The notes: a model not told the origin generated them from the letters alone. Positions 17,595 to 25,835 are shown, counted from the stretch's first letter. The stretch is 64,000 bases of DNA from Acidobacteria bacterium RIFCSPLOWO2_02_FULL_65_29 (GCA_001767435.1 MEKT01000191.1:75111-139110); one strand, 5' to 3'. Made by a program: numbers and translations.

Positions 17595-19366
17595 TGAATT
17601 TGGGCTTGTTCCCCCAACAATTCATCGACGACCTCCGCCTGCAGGCCAACATTCTGCAGGTCGTGCAGGAGTACGTGCCGCTCAAGCGCGCCGGACGGAC
17701 CTACAAGGGCCTCTGTCCGTTTCACTCGGAGAAGACGCCGTCCTTTCACGTCGACCCGGAGAAAGGGTTCTTTCACTGCTTCGGCTGCAAGGCCGGCGGC
17801 GACGTGTTCAAGTTCCTCGAACTTCACGAGAAGGTCGGCTTTCAGGATGCCGTCCGGATGCTCGCGCAGAAGTTCGGCCTGTCGTTACCCGAGACCGAAA
17901 CCGACGAGGGCGGCCAAGGCGACGCACGTGTGCGCGAAACCTTGCTCAAGGTGCACGAGGTCGCCGCGGCTTATTTCCGCACCGCGCTGGCGAGCCCCTC
18001 GGGGGCGCGGGCGCGTCAGCAGCTGCAGGACCGCGACGTGACGCCGTCGACCATCGAGCAGCTGGGACTGGGATTCGCCCCCAACTCGAAGGACGGCTTG
18101 AAATCGGCGCTGCTCGATCACGGGTTTCCCCAGGGCGTGCTCGTCCAGAGCGGGCTCCTGGTGCAACGCGACAACGGCGACGTCATCGACCGGTTCCGCA
18201 ATCGCCTGATGATTCCGATCGGCCGAGATACTGGTTCGATCATTGCGTTCGGGGGCCGGCAGATGGACGTCGACCAGGGCGGGCCCAAGTACCTGAATTC
18301 ACCAGAAACGCCGATCTATTCGAAGAGCCGGACGTTGTACGGCCTCGGCCTCAGCAAGGCGGCGATTCGCAAGGCCGGCTTCGCCGTCCTGGTCGAGGGG
18401 TACTTCGACTTCGCGCAGATGTTCCAGAGCCAGGCGGCCCCCGCCGTCGCCTCGTGCGGCACGGCGCTGACGGCGCACCAGGCGCAGTTGTTGCGGCGGT
18501 TCACGACGAAAGTCGTCCTCAGCTACGATCCCGACGCGGCCGGTCAGGGCGCGGCCGCGCGCTCGTCGGACCTGCTCGTGGCGGAAGGCTTCGACGTCAA
18601 CGTCGTCGTGCTGGACCAGGGGGAAGATCCCGATACGTTCATCAGGCACAGAGGGCCCGACGCGTACCGTGAAAGATTGCGCGGTTCGCGGCCGTACTTG
18701 GACTATCTAATCGAGCAGGCGGCAGCCGGGCGGGATCTCGAACAGGCCGACCAGCGGCGCCAGTTTCTCGGCCGGATGCTCACGGTCGCGGCCCGAATCC
18801 CTGAGGCGGCGGCCCGGGACCAGTTTGCCGACCGGATCGCGCACAAGGCCAGGGTCACCGAAGAGGTCGTCAGGGCCGAAATCCGAAAGGCGGCGGTCAA
18901 CCGGCGCACCGAGATGCCCCCCCGGGACCTGCTTCAATTCGGACAGCTGAAATACGCGGAAAAAGGACTAATCTGGAATCTCATCCATAATACTAGGGAG
19001 GCGTTCGAGGCCCTGGACGGCCTCGACGACGAGGACCTCGAAAGCCTGGCGGGACGGGATATCCTGGAGGCGGCCCGAAGCCTGCGGGACGGCCCCCTGG
19101 ACCTCGTACCATCGACGCTGTTGCAGCGTCTAAGTACCGTGAACGCCCAGCTCGTGACGAGCATTGCCGCCACGGCCAGCCCCCCGGCTCCCCCCCTTGA
19201 ATGCGCCCGCGCGCTGAAGCGGCTCAGATGGGAGCGCGAGCGCGCGGCGATTCAGCGGGAAATCGATCGGTTCCAGGAGATGGGGGCCAGCCGGCACGAA
19301 CGGGAAATCGACGCGCTCTGGCAGAGGAAGAAAGACCTGATGCATCGGATTGAGGAACTGACGTAG
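17594..19366 (+). CDS. dnaG: DNA primase
   Basis: DnaG makes the RNA primers for replication. The zinc-binding module has Cys41, His44, Cys62 and Cys65 (CPFHSEKTPSFH..FFHCFGC). The RNA polymerase/TOPRIM core shows VLVEGYFDFAQ and LSYDPDAAGQGAAA, with FGGRQMD before it. The C-terminal 150 residues are predicted helical and should bind DnaB. At 590 residues it is complete. The GTG start overlaps the mutS2 stop by one base, and rpoD follows after 11 bp: the classic dnaG-rpoD macromolecular synthesis arrangement without rpsU. Confidence 0.98.
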   Translation: MNLGLFPQQFIDDLRLQANILQVVQEYVPLKRAGRTYKGLCPFHSEKTPSFHVDPEKGFFHCFGCKAGGDVFKFLELHEKVGFQDAVRMLAQKFGLSLPETETDEGGQGDARVRETLLKVHEVAAAYFRTALASPSGARARQQLQDRDVTPSTIEQLGLGFAPNSKDGLKSALLDHGFPQGVLVQSGLLVQRDNGDVIDRFRNRLMIPIGRDTGSIIAFGGRQMDVDQGGPKYLNSPETPIYSKSRTLYGLGLSKAAIRKAGFAVLVEGYFDFAQMFQSQAAPAVASCGTALTAHQAQLLRRFTTKVVLSYDPDAAGQGAAARSSDLLVAEGFDVNVVVLDQGEDPDTFIRHRGPDAYRERLRGSRPYLDYLIEQAAAGRDLEQADQRRQFLGRMLTVAARIPEAAARDQFADRIAHKARVTEEVVRAEIRKAAVNRRTEMPPRDLLQFGQLKYAEKGLIWNLIHNTREAFEALDGLDDEDLESLAGRDILEAARSLRDGPLDLVPSTLLQRLSTVNAQLVTSIAATASPPAPPLECARALKRLRWERERAAIQREIDRFQEMGASRHEREIDALWQRKKDLMHRIEELT

Positions 19367-19377
19367 AGGATTACTGA

Positions 19378-21093
19378 ATGTCCATTGAAGAGAAGTACGA
19401 CGAAGTACGGCAGCTGATCAACATCGGTAAGGAAAAAGGCTACCTGCTGTACGACGAGGTCAACGAGCTGCTGCCTGCCGAGATCACCTCGTCGGACGAG
19501 CTCGACGACCTGTTCAACACGTTCGGCAGCGCGGGCATCGAGGTCATCGATTCGGACCAGAAGTACCTGCGCGACGAGAAGACCATCGACCGCACGGCCG
19601 AGGGCGCCGAGGAGCTCGAGCTCGACCTGACGCCGGGCGCGCTCGACAAGACCAACGATCCGGTCCGGATGTACCTCCGCGAAATGGGCACGGTGCCGCT
19701 GCTCACCCGCGAGGGCGAGGTGGAGATCGCCCGGCGCATCGAGCGCGGGAAACTGGCCGTCATCAAGTCGATCTCGCGCACGCCGCTCGTGGCCAAGAAG
19801 GTCATCCTGCTCGGCGACCAGCTGAGGACCGGCGACCGCACGATTCGCGAGCTGGTGATCTTCAACGACGAGGAAATCACCGACGAGCGCATCGCCGAGC
19901 GCTCGCGGCAGGTGCAGAAGCAGATCGACGCCGTGCGCAAGGCGCGTGAAAACTCCGAGAAGTTCGAGCTGAAGCTCGCCGACACGCCCCGCGGCGCCAC
20001 GACCCGCGACAAGCGCAAGTACCGCCGGGCGCGGTGGGCGGCCATGCGCGCGCGGATCGAGCTGTCGCAGCGCATTCGCGAGATCGAGTTCACCGAGTCG
20101 GTCAAGCGCCGCCTCATCGAGGAGATGAAGGAAGCCGTCGAGAGCGTCAGGTCGGTGCAGCGCGAGATCGAGGCCATCGACCGGCTGCTCAACCCAAAGA
20201 ACCGGAAGCAACGGCTGCGCGAGGAGGACAAGAAGAACCTCCTGAAGCAGATCAAGGACCAGCGCGTCAAGCTCAAGGCGATGACCGACACGCTCGAGCA
20301 GGAGCCGACCCAGCTGAAGCGGACGCTCGACACGATTATCCGCGGCGAGTGGCAGGCCGAGCAGGCCAAGAAGGAGCTGGTCGAGGCCAACCTGCGCCTC
20401 GTCGTCTCGATCGCCAAGAAGTACACGAACCGCGGCCTGCAGTTCCTCGACCTGATTCAGGAGGGCAACATCGGGCTCATGAAGGCGGTCGACAAGTTCG
20501 AGTACCGCCGCGGCTACAAGTTCTCGACGTATGCGACGTGGTGGATTCGCCAGGCCATCACGCGCGCGATTGCGGACCAGGCGCGGACGATCCGCATTCC
20601 GGTCCACATGATCGAGACGATCAACAAGCTCATCCGCACCTCCCGCGCGCTCGTCCAGGAGCTCGGCCGCGAGCCAACCTCCGAGGAGATCGCCAAGCGG
20701 ATGGACATCCCCGTCAGCAAGGTCCGCAAGGTCCTGAAAATCGCGCAGGAGCCGATCTCGCTCGAGACGCCGATCGGGGAAGAGGAAGATTCGCATCTTG
20801 GCGACTTCATCGAGGACCGCCAGGTCGTGTCGCCGGCCGAAGCGGTGATCAACCTCAACCTGAAGGAGCAGACCGAGTCGGTCCTGAAGACCCTGACACC
20901 ACGGGAAGAGAAGGTCATCAAGATGAGGTTCGGCGTCGGTGATGGAAGCGAGCATACGCTCGAAGAAGTGGGTCAGAGCTTTGCCGTCACGCGCGAGCGC
21001 ATCCGGCAGATCGAGGCCAAGGCGCTGCGGAAGCTGCGCCATCCGTCCCGGTCGCGGAAGCTGCGCGCGTTTCTCGAGGGAAGGACTTCGTAG
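19378..21093 (+). CDS. rpoD: Primary sigma factor (sigma-70, RpoD)
   Basis: The 571-residue product has all sigma-70 regions: region 1.1 (residues 1-75), region 1.2 ([20 protein letters not shown]), a non-conserved helical insert around 150-310, and region 2 ([37 protein letters not shown]). Region 3 ([20 protein letters not shown]) and region 4 with its helix-turn-helix ([20 protein letters not shown]) follow. It directs RNA polymerase to housekeeping promoters such as the one before mraZ here. Its TAG stop is the first three bases of a heptamer array. Confidence 0.98.
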   Translation: MSIEEKYDEVRQLINIGKEKGYLLYDEVNELLPAEITSSDELDDLFNTFGSAGIEVIDSDQKYLRDEKTIDRTAEGAEELELDLTPGALDKTNDPVRMYLREMGTVPLLTREGEVEIARRIERGKLAVIKSISRTPLVAKKVILLGDQLRTGDRTIRELVIFNDEEITDERIAERSRQVQKQIDAVRKARENSEKFELKLADTPRGATTRDKRKYRRARWAAMRARIELSQRIREIEFTESVKRRLIEEMKEAVESVRSVQREIEAIDRLLNPKNRKQRLREEDKKNLLKQIKDQRVKLKAMTDTLEQEPTQLKRTLDTIIRGEWQAEQAKKELVEANLRLVVSIAKKYTNRGLQFLDLIQEGNIGLMKAVDKFEYRRGYKFSTYATWWIRQAITRAIADQARTIRIPVHMIETINKLIRTSRALVQELGREPTSEEIAKRMDIPVSKVRKVLKIAQEPISLETPIGEEEDSHLGDFIEDRQVVSPAEAVINLNLKEQTESVLKTLTPREEKVIKMRFGVGDGSEHTLEEVGQSFAVTRERIRQIEAKALRKLRHPSRSRKLRAFLEGRTS

Positions 21094-21157
21094 TCGCGAG
21101 TCGATAGTCGTTAGTCGCAAATCGGACTAGCGACTATCGACCAACGACTATAGACTC
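21091..21157. repeat. Inverted heptamer word array (TAGTCGN vocabulary)
   Basis: The left arm reads TAGTCGC, GAGTCGA, TAGTCGT, TAGTCGC in exact 7-nt register, starting on the rpoD stop codon. The right arm is built from the reverse-complement words (GACTATC, AACGACT, ATAGACT). The loop is about 8 nt. TATAGA at 21149-21154 could be a -10 for the tRNA that starts at 21164. Confidence 0.8.
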
Positions 21158-21163
21158 TTGAGC

Positions 21164-21236
21164 GGGCCCATAGCTCAACGGTCAGAGCCGCCGGCTCATA
21201 ACCGGCCTGTTCCAGGTTCGAATCCTGGTGGGCCCA
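21164..21236 (+). tRNA. tRNA with CAT anticodon (Ile2 favoured over elongator Met)
   Basis: The 73-nt cloverleaf has a 7-bp acceptor (GGGCCCA/TGGGCCC), D arm GCTC/GAGC, anticodon stem GCCGG/CCGGC with loop CTCATAA, and T arm CCAGG-TTCGAAT-CCTGG. The discriminator is A, and CCA is not encoded. Position 4 and 5 pairs are C-G and C-G, as in E. coli tRNA-Ile2, whose CAT anticodon is modified to lysidine by TilS. Elongator Met cannot be excluded from sequence alone. The variable loop is short, so it is not tRNA-Ser or Leu. Confidence 0.95.
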
Positions 21237-21251
21237 ATAGTTGCCTCGCTG

Positions 21252-21287
21252 AGATTTCAGATTTGAAGATTTCAGATTTCAGATTGG
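21252..21287. repeat. Heptamer word array (AGATTTC vocabulary)
   Basis: AGATTTC, AGATTTG, AAGATTTC, AGATTTC and AGATTGG follow one another, all direct. It is AT-rich against a GC-rich background and lies between the tRNA and the terminator. Confidence 0.75.
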
Positions 21288-21342
21288 TCGACCGGCCGGA
21301 ACGCACCAGCGAACCGGCGGCGCGCACGTGCGCGCACGATGA

Positions 21343-21371
21343 GGCCCCGTTTCGGCGGGGCCTTTTTTTTT
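21343..21371 (+). terminator. Rho-independent terminator
   Basis: GGCCCCG (21343-21349) pairs with CGGGGCC (21356-21362) around a TTTCGG loop, followed by nine T residues. It is the clearest intrinsic terminator in the window. It ends only 3 nt before the ATG of the next gene, leaving no room for a ribosome binding site. Confidence 0.93.
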
Positions 21372-21374
21372 GAC

Positions 21375-22115
21375 ATGAACGCCGACCTTGAACACCTGAT
21401 CGTGCTGCAGCGGCTCGACTCGACCGTCCTCGACGCCCAGCGCCGCCTGGCCGACGAGCCCGGTCGCCAGCAGGCGTTCGACACCCGCCTGGAGACAACC
21501 CTGGCGGCTATGGCCGCCGCGAAGGAACGCCTCGGCGAAAACCAGAACGCCCGACGCGCGATCGAGAAGGACGTCGCGGTCCACCAGGGACGGCTCTCGA
21601 AATTCCGCGATCAGCTGATGGCGGTGAAAACCAACGTCGAATACCAGGCGGTGCAGAAGGAAATCGAGTTCGCGCAGAAGGAGGTCAAGACGCTCGAAGA
21701 CGGGATCCTCGAGCGGATGCTCGAAGCCGACGAGCTGACCGCGGCGCTGAAACGGGCCGAGAGCGAGCGCGCGGCTGAACAGAAGGCGGTGGACGCCGAG
21801 CGGCGCATGCTCGCATCGGAATTGTCGGAGCTTCGGACCACGCTCGAACGGCTGACGAAGGAGCGAACCGCGCTCGTGGCATCGCTCGATCCGCACACCT
21901 TCAAGATCTTCGATGTCGTCTCGAAACGCCGCAACGGCGTGGCGATGGCCCAGGCCCGCGACGGCATCTGCACCATTTGCCACGTGCGCCTGCGCCCGCA
22001 GGTCTTCAACACCGTGCTGCGCAACGAGCAAATCCTGCAGTGCGACAGCTGCGGGCGCATCCTCTACCACATCCCCGCGCCGCCCGCCGCCGCCGGCGCC
22101 CCGCAGCCCTCGTGA
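21375..22115 (+). CDS. Coiled-coil protein with C-terminal C4 zinc ribbon (DUF164/CdsZ-like)
   Basis: Residues 5-180 form a continuous charged coiled coil. The C-terminus has a CXXC pair (GICTICHVRLRP) and a second pair (LQCDSCGRIL), giving a C4 zinc ribbon as in the DUF164 family (Rv2229c-like). Members bind nucleic acid or influence RNA metabolism, but the role is unsettled. The product has 246 residues from ATG 21375. That ATG directly follows a terminator T-run, so either the transcript reads through or the true start or promoter lies inside. The next gene, an RNase H, overlaps its stop by GTGA; the same pair occurs in mycobacteria. Confidence 0.85.
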   Translation: MNADLEHLIVLQRLDSTVLDAQRRLADEPGRQQAFDTRLETTLAAMAAAKERLGENQNARRAIEKDVAVHQGRLSKFRDQLMAVKTNVEYQAVQKEIEFAQKEVKTLEDGILERMLEADELTAALKRAESERAAEQKAVDAERRMLASELSELRTTLERLTKERTALVASLDPHTFKIFDVVSKRRNGVAMAQARDGICTICHVRLRPQVFNTVLRNEQILQCDSCGRILYHIPAPPAAAGAPQPS

Positions 22116-22525
22116 TCGTCGCCTACATCGACGGCGGCGCCCGCGGCAACCCGGGCCCGGCCGGCTACGGTGTGCGAATCGAGCACGAAGACCGCACACT
22201 CGTCGAGGAATTTGGCGAGTCGATCGGCGTCGCCACCAACAACGTGGCCGAGTACCGGGGCCTGCTGGCCGCGCTCGAATGGACGCGAGCGCACGGACAC
22301 CAGGGTCTGCACGTGCGATCGGATTCGCTGCTTCTGGTCCAGCAGATGCTCGGCAACTTCAAAGTGAAGAACGCGGGCCTACAGCCGCTCCATGCGCGGG
22401 CCCGCCTCCTCGCGCACGAGATCGGACGCGTGACGTTCGAACACGTCCGCCGCGAAGCCAACGCCCACGCCGACCGCCTCGCCAACACGGCGATGGATCT
22501 GGCAAGCGAGGCTAGAAGATCTTGA
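22112..22525 (+). CDS. rnhA: RNase HI-family ribonuclease
   Basis: This 137-residue, single-domain RNase H removes RNA from RNA-DNA hybrids. The acidic catalytic set is present: Asp in AYIDGGARGNPGPAGYG, Glu in NNVAEYRGLLAAL, Asp in VRSDSLLLVQQM and Asp in ANAHADRLAN. The Gly-rich GARGNPG start places it with the short archaeal/mycobacterial-type RNase HI rather than the E. coli form. The GTG at 22112 overlaps the previous stop (GTGA), so the two genes are coupled. A heptamer array begins at its stop codon. Confidence 0.93.
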   Translation: MIVAYIDGGARGNPGPAGYGVRIEHEDRTLVEEFGESIGVATNNVAEYRGLLAALEWTRAHGHQGLHVRSDSLLLVQQMLGNFKVKNAGLQPLHARARLLAHEIGRVTFEHVRREANAHADRLANTAMDLASEARRS

Positions 22526-22545
22526 CTTCTCACTTCTCACTTCTG
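22525..22545. repeat. Heptamer array (ACTTCTC x2, ACTTCTG)
   Basis: Three words in register lie between two convergent genes. Read on the minus strand, they encode the last residues and the TGA stop of pgeF (RSEK-stop). Confidence 0.65.
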
Positions 22546-23462
22546 ATTGCCCGCCTGATGGCGCCGGCCTGGCGACCCGATGGCGGCCCGTCGCGGCGAT
22601 ACGAAGAGAACGTGGCGGGATGGCTGGCCGTGCACAGCTCCGACACGAAGACGGCATCGGGCCCGACGCCAGCATCGATCAACTGATCGCGAGCCGACGC
22701 CCATCCATCGAAGAACCAGCGACCGGCCCGGCGCCGACTCGCGAGACCCGGCATCGCCGGGTTACCCACCGAGACGAGGGGCTCGTCGAAGAACCAGCTC
22801 GCCAGCCGGTTGTCGGCGAACCCCGCTGCCTCGAACGCCTGCCTGACGTCCCGACCGACCTCGTAGCAACAGGCGCCAACCGAAGGCCCGACAGCCGCCA
22901 CGAGATCGCCCGGCGCGCTGCCGAGCTCGCGAAGGAGCGCGGCCACGACCGCCGACGGAACGCGCGCGGCCAGACCGCGCCAGCCTGCATGCGCCGCGGC
23001 GACTGCGCCCGTCCGGCGATCGGCGATGAGCAGTGGCACACAGTCGGCGGCCTGCACCGCCAGGCCGATTCCTGATCGATCGGTCACGAGGATGTCGGCG
23101 GCTACGCCAGAGGGCGGCGTCCCCGCGGTAACGCGCGCCACCAGAACCGTCGCGCCGTGCACTTGCCGCGTGCGCACCAGATCGGCCGGCGGCAAATCCA
23201 GCGCGCCCGCCACCTCAGCCCACACCGTCTCGTCCTGTCCCGGAGTCCCGGACCCGAGAGCCCATGCGCGCGTGGTGAACACATGCGGCGCCAACGCCGC
23301 GAGCGGCCGGCAGACGAGCGCTGGCAGCCCGTGGTGCCTGTGATGAACGTCTGGCGTCGCACCGAGACGAGCGAGGCGCCCCGCCGGCTCACCACCGGCT
23401 GCTTGCCTCGTGGCGGCTTGCACCCAGGCGAACGCCCCGTTAGGCTGGGGAAGGTCTTCCAT
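22530..23462 (-). CDS. pgeF: PgeF/YfiH family (multicopper polyphenol oxidase-like) protein
   Basis: The core shows VFTTRAWALGSG, LVRTRQVHGATVLV, QAADCVPLLIADRRTGAVAA, AHAGWRGLAARV and GPSVGACCYEVG. These include the Cys and His residues that bind zinc in YlmD/PgeF, a family linked to removal of misincorporated amino acids in peptidoglycan precursors or to purine nucleoside phosphorylysis. The start is uncertain. ATG 23462 shares the CATG tetramer with the divergent acpS start; GTG 23423 is an alternative. The last residues are encoded by a heptamer array. At 310 residues it is slightly long because of the N-terminus. Confidence 0.87.
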   Translation of the reverse strand: MEDLPQPNGAFAWVQAATRQAAGGEPAGRLARLGATPDVHHRHHGLPALVCRPLAALAPHVFTTRAWALGSGTPGQDETVWAEVAGALDLPPADLVRTRQVHGATVLVARVTAGTPPSGVAADILVTDRSGIGLAVQAADCVPLLIADRRTGAVAAAHAGWRGLAARVPSAVVAALLRELGSAPGDLVAAVGPSVGACCYEVGRDVRQAFEAAGFADNRLASWFFDEPLVSVGNPAMPGLASRRRAGRWFFDGWASARDQLIDAGVGPDAVFVSELCTASHPATFSSYRRDGPPSGRQAGAIRRAIRSEK

Positions 23463-23841
23463 GTCCAACATCATCGGGCTCGGCCTCGACGCCACGGAAA
23501 TCCACCGCATCGCGGCCACCATCGAACGGTTCGGCGACCGGTTCCTGCGCCGTGTCTTCACGGACGCAGAGATTGCGTACTGTACACGGCGCCGCGTGCC
23601 CGCGATCCACTTCGCCGGCCGGTTCGCCGCCAAGGAAGCCGGGATGAAGGCGCTCGGCACCGGGCACACGCAGGACGTGCTCTGGCGGGACGTCGAAGTG
23701 ATCCGGTATCACGGCCCGCCGCGATTCGAGTTTCATGGCGGCGCGGCGCGACGGTTCTCGTCGATCGGCGCCAACGGATCGCTCCTGACGATCACCCATT
23801 CGGAAACGCTGGCGTTCGCCCAGGCGCTGCTGCTCGGCTGA
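23461..23841 (+). CDS. acpS: Holo-[acyl-carrier-protein] synthase
   Basis: AcpS transfers phosphopantetheine from CoA to the serine of acyl carrier protein. The 126-residue product has the two magnesium-binding motifs: GLGLDATEI (Asp10) and FAGRFAAKEAGMKALGTG (Glu59). A Shine-Dalgarno GGGAAGG precedes ATG 23461. It is divergent from pgeF with overlapping start codons. Downstream lies palindrome-rich DNA and a decayed gene. Confidence 0.96.
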   Translation: MSNIIGLGLDATEIHRIAATIERFGDRFLRRVFTDAEIAYCTRRRVPAIHFAGRFAAKEAGMKALGTGHTQDVLWRDVEVIRYHGPPRFEFHGGAARRFSSIGANGSLLTITHSETLAFAQALLLG

Positions 23842-23852
23842 AGCAAACTAAC

Positions 23853-24049
23853 GTGGGGCTCTGCCCCACACCCCGGCTCGGTCGCTTGCGCCGTTCGACA
23901 GGCTCACGGCGCCCTGAGCTCGTCGAAGGGCGGGGATCCCTACGCCCCGCGCCGCTCCCTCGCCCTTCGACCCTTCGACTGGCTCAGGGTCGTCCCGAGC
24001 CCAGTCGAGGGACGACAATGCTCAGGGCGTCCCGAGCATCGTCGAGGGA
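23853..24049. repeat. Cluster of REP-like palindromes
   Basis: Four stem-loops stand in a row: GTGGGGC-TCT-GCCCCAC (23853-23869), TTCGACAGGCTCA with TGAGCTCGTCGAA (23894-23927), CGACTGGCTCAGG with CCCGAGCCCAGTCG (about 23976-24007), and ATGCTCAGGG with CCCGAGCAT (24019-24039). CTTCGAC/GAGCTCGTCGAA palindromes of this type are dispersed in many GC-rich bacterial genomes. They end where homology of the decayed kinase gene starts. Confidence 0.75.
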
Positions 24050-24054
24050 GTGTC

Positions 24055-24992
24055 GGCCTGTTCGATCGCAAAGGCGGATCGGAACTGCTGAAAATCCAGG
24101 CGGGCCCCTGGCAGCTGCCGCGCATGTCTCCCGACGGCACGCGCATCGCGTTCGGGAGCGACGACGGCAAGGAGGTCAGCATCTGGATTTATGAGCTGTC
24201 CGGGACGAGCGCGATGCGACGGCTGACGTTCGAGGGACAAGGACACAACCGGTTTCCGGTCTGGTCCGCGGACAGCCAACGCGTCGCGTTCCAATCGGAT
24301 CGCGAAGGGGACCTGGGCATCTTCTGGCAGCGCGCGGACGGCACCGGGACGGCGGAGCGCCTAACGAAGGCCGACGAGGGCGCCGCGCACATTCCGGAAT
24401 CGTGGACGCCTGATGGCGAGCGCTTGCTGTACAACGCTGGCCAGGGAAGCCAGGGAGCATCGTCCGGGGCGACGGCTCTGTGGGTGTTGTCGCTGAAGGA
24501 CAGAAAGGCCGCCCGCTTCGATGCCGTCGAGTCGCCGGCCACCACGCTGACCGGCGCCGTGTTTTCTCCGGACGGACGCTGGGTCGCCTATGCCTCGCGG
24601 GAGGGACGGACCTCGAGTGCGGTCTACCTGCAGCCGTTTCCGCCAACCGGCGCGAAGTATCAGATCTCCAAGAACGCCGACGATGCGCACCATCCGGTGT
24701 GGTCGCCGGATGGCGCCGAGCTCGTGTTCATCCGGGCCCGGGTCCTGTCTTGAACGCCGTTCGCGTCACCACGCAACCGAGCTTTACGTTCGGCGACGCC
24801 ACACCTTTGACAGTCCCTTTTCAGAAGGCAGCCCCCAACGTCGAACGACCGTACGATATGAGCCGGGATGGCCAGCGCTTTCTCGGGCTCGTCGACGCCG
24901 CGCAGACGCAGGCCGGGGCGTCCGCCGCGCCGCAGATTCAAGTTGTGCTCAACTGGCACGAAGAACTGAAGCGGCTCGTGCCGATGAAGTAG
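24055..24992 (+). pseudogene. Remnant of a kinase/TolB-type beta-propeller gene, 5' truncated and frameshifted
   Basis: The frame starting at 24055 reads FDRKGGSELLKIQAGPWQLP and then PD40/WD40-like blades (MSPDGTRIAFGSDD, PVWSADSQRVAFQSDREGD, FSPDGRWVAYASREG, PVWSPDGAELVFIR), stopping at 24753. A second frame then continues the expected tail to 24992 (RPYDMSRDGQRFLGLVD, then NWHEELKRLVPMK). This tail is typical of acidobacterial Ser/Thr kinases with C-terminal propellers. The kinase domain and membrane segment are missing, with palindromes in their place, and a frameshift near 24740-24755 splits the rest. A sequencing error could explain the frameshift but not the missing 5' half. Confidence 0.82.
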
Positions 24993-25313
24993 CGTCACCC
25001 AAGGCCGCAGGTTCTTGCTCGTGTTGAATATGACCGGTGTAATCAACGCGTGCTAGAGCGACTGCTCCTTCCCCGCCCAGTTGCACGCGATTGGCCGACC
25101 AGGCATGCTCGCGGCCTCGACAACTGGAGTTGGCGATTCTCCACGCGCCGGCGGCCGCCCTTCCACGCGTTCCCGGGACCTGTCGGCCAACTACCGCCCC
25201 TGCCTGCGTTTCGGGAGTCGGCTCCCCTTCAGCCGCTCTGGGCACCGTTCTTGAAGAGCGTGTAGCCATCAGCCGCCCGATGCGGGCGGCTTACTTCACA
25301 AGGAGCGTGCCGC
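24993..25313. other. Intergenic region with one hairpin
   Basis: No convincing gene is seen in these 321 bp; short frames lack start signals and recognisable sequence. A perfect hairpin GCCGCCCG-ATG-CGGGCGGC lies at 25272-25290, 23 nt before the next gene, with no T-run after it. It could be a leader element or the end of an upstream transcript. Confidence 0.45.
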
Positions 25314-25628
25314 ATGACCGTCAAGATCACACCGAACGACAAGGGCAGCCCGCCCGGAAAGCTCGCCGATGCCGAGCTGCATTTCACGGACAAGGACAAG
25401 GACGGGCCGCTCGACGGCCTGAAGCTCATTGGCTTCACCATCTGGGAGCGGCGGGGCGGCAACGGGCGGAACGTCACGTTCCCGGCGCGGTCCTACAGCA
25501 TCAACGGCGAGCGGCGCACGTTCGCCCTGCTCAGGCCTATCGTCGACAGCACGGCGCAGAGCAAGCTGCGCGACATCGTGCTGGAGGCGTTTCAGGAGTA
25601 CGAGGAGCGGGCCGCCATCACCGCCTGA
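25314..25628 (+). CDS. Small conserved-looking protein, possibly SpoVG-like
   Basis: The 104-residue product has a clear AAGGAG Shine-Dalgarno before ATG 25314. The middle reads LIGFTIWERRGGNGRNVTFP, followed by ARSYSINGERRTFALLRPIV, and the C-terminus is a helix (LRDIVLEAFQEYEE). The order 'strand, variable loop, FPAR/PSK-like turn, PI motif, C-terminal helix' recalls the SpoVG fold (a small site-specific DNA/RNA-binding regulator), but identity is weak and I do not assign it. It stands alone between a hairpin-bearing leader and word arrays. Confidence 0.65.
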   Translation: MTVKITPNDKGSPPGKLADAELHFTDKDKDGPLDGLKLIGFTIWERRGGNGRNVTFPARSYSINGERRTFALLRPIVDSTAQSKLRDIVLEAFQEYEERAAITA

Positions 25629-25636
25629 AGCGCGAC

Positions 25637-25771
25637 ATTGCAGAATTGCGGGATTGCAGAAGTACCGGAAGGATCTCACGGGGTCTACGACCAGGCCACG
25701 CCGCGGTCGACCTCACCTTGGAACAGTCGTTCCTTCACTCCTTCCCTTCTGCAGTCCTGCAATCTGCAATC
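25637..25771. repeat. Inverted octamer arms (ATTGCAGA / CTGCAAT vocabulary)
   Basis: The left arm 25637-25662 has ATTGCAGA, ATTGCGGG, ATTGCAGA in an 8-nt register. The right arm 25746-25771 has CTGCAGTC, CTGCAATC, TGCAATCT, close to its reverse complement. The 83 bp between them are not repetitive. The vocabulary is the same as at 7348. Confidence 0.7.
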
Positions 25772-25772
25772 T

Positions 25773-25835
25773 GAGACCTGCGAGTTGAGACTTGAGACCT
25801 GCGACCGGCGACTTGCGACTTGCGACTTGCGACTT
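25773..25835. repeat. Nine-unit heptamer array (GCGACTT/GAGACCT)
   Basis: Nine 7-nt units are in perfect register: GAGACCT (twice), GCGAGTT, GAGACTT, GCGACCG and GCGACTT (four times). No base is inserted or lost. The last unit overlaps the TAA stop of the radical SAM gene (25834-25836). Confidence 0.85.

Noticed and set aside
21164-21236. Initiator tRNA-Met
   Set aside because: The acceptor starts with a normal G1-C72 pair and the anticodon stem lacks the three consecutive G-C pairs of initiator tRNA; elongator Met or Ile2 fits better.
24949-25269. Minus-strand 106-codon frame and plus-strand 71-codon frame in the 321-bp gap
   Set aside because: No Shine-Dalgarno, no recognisable motif, and composition that looks like random GC-rich sequence.
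25773-25835. Possible CRISPR array
   Set aside because: Units of 7 nt without spacers, no 25-40 nt repeat and no cas genes. The other arrays fail for the same reason.
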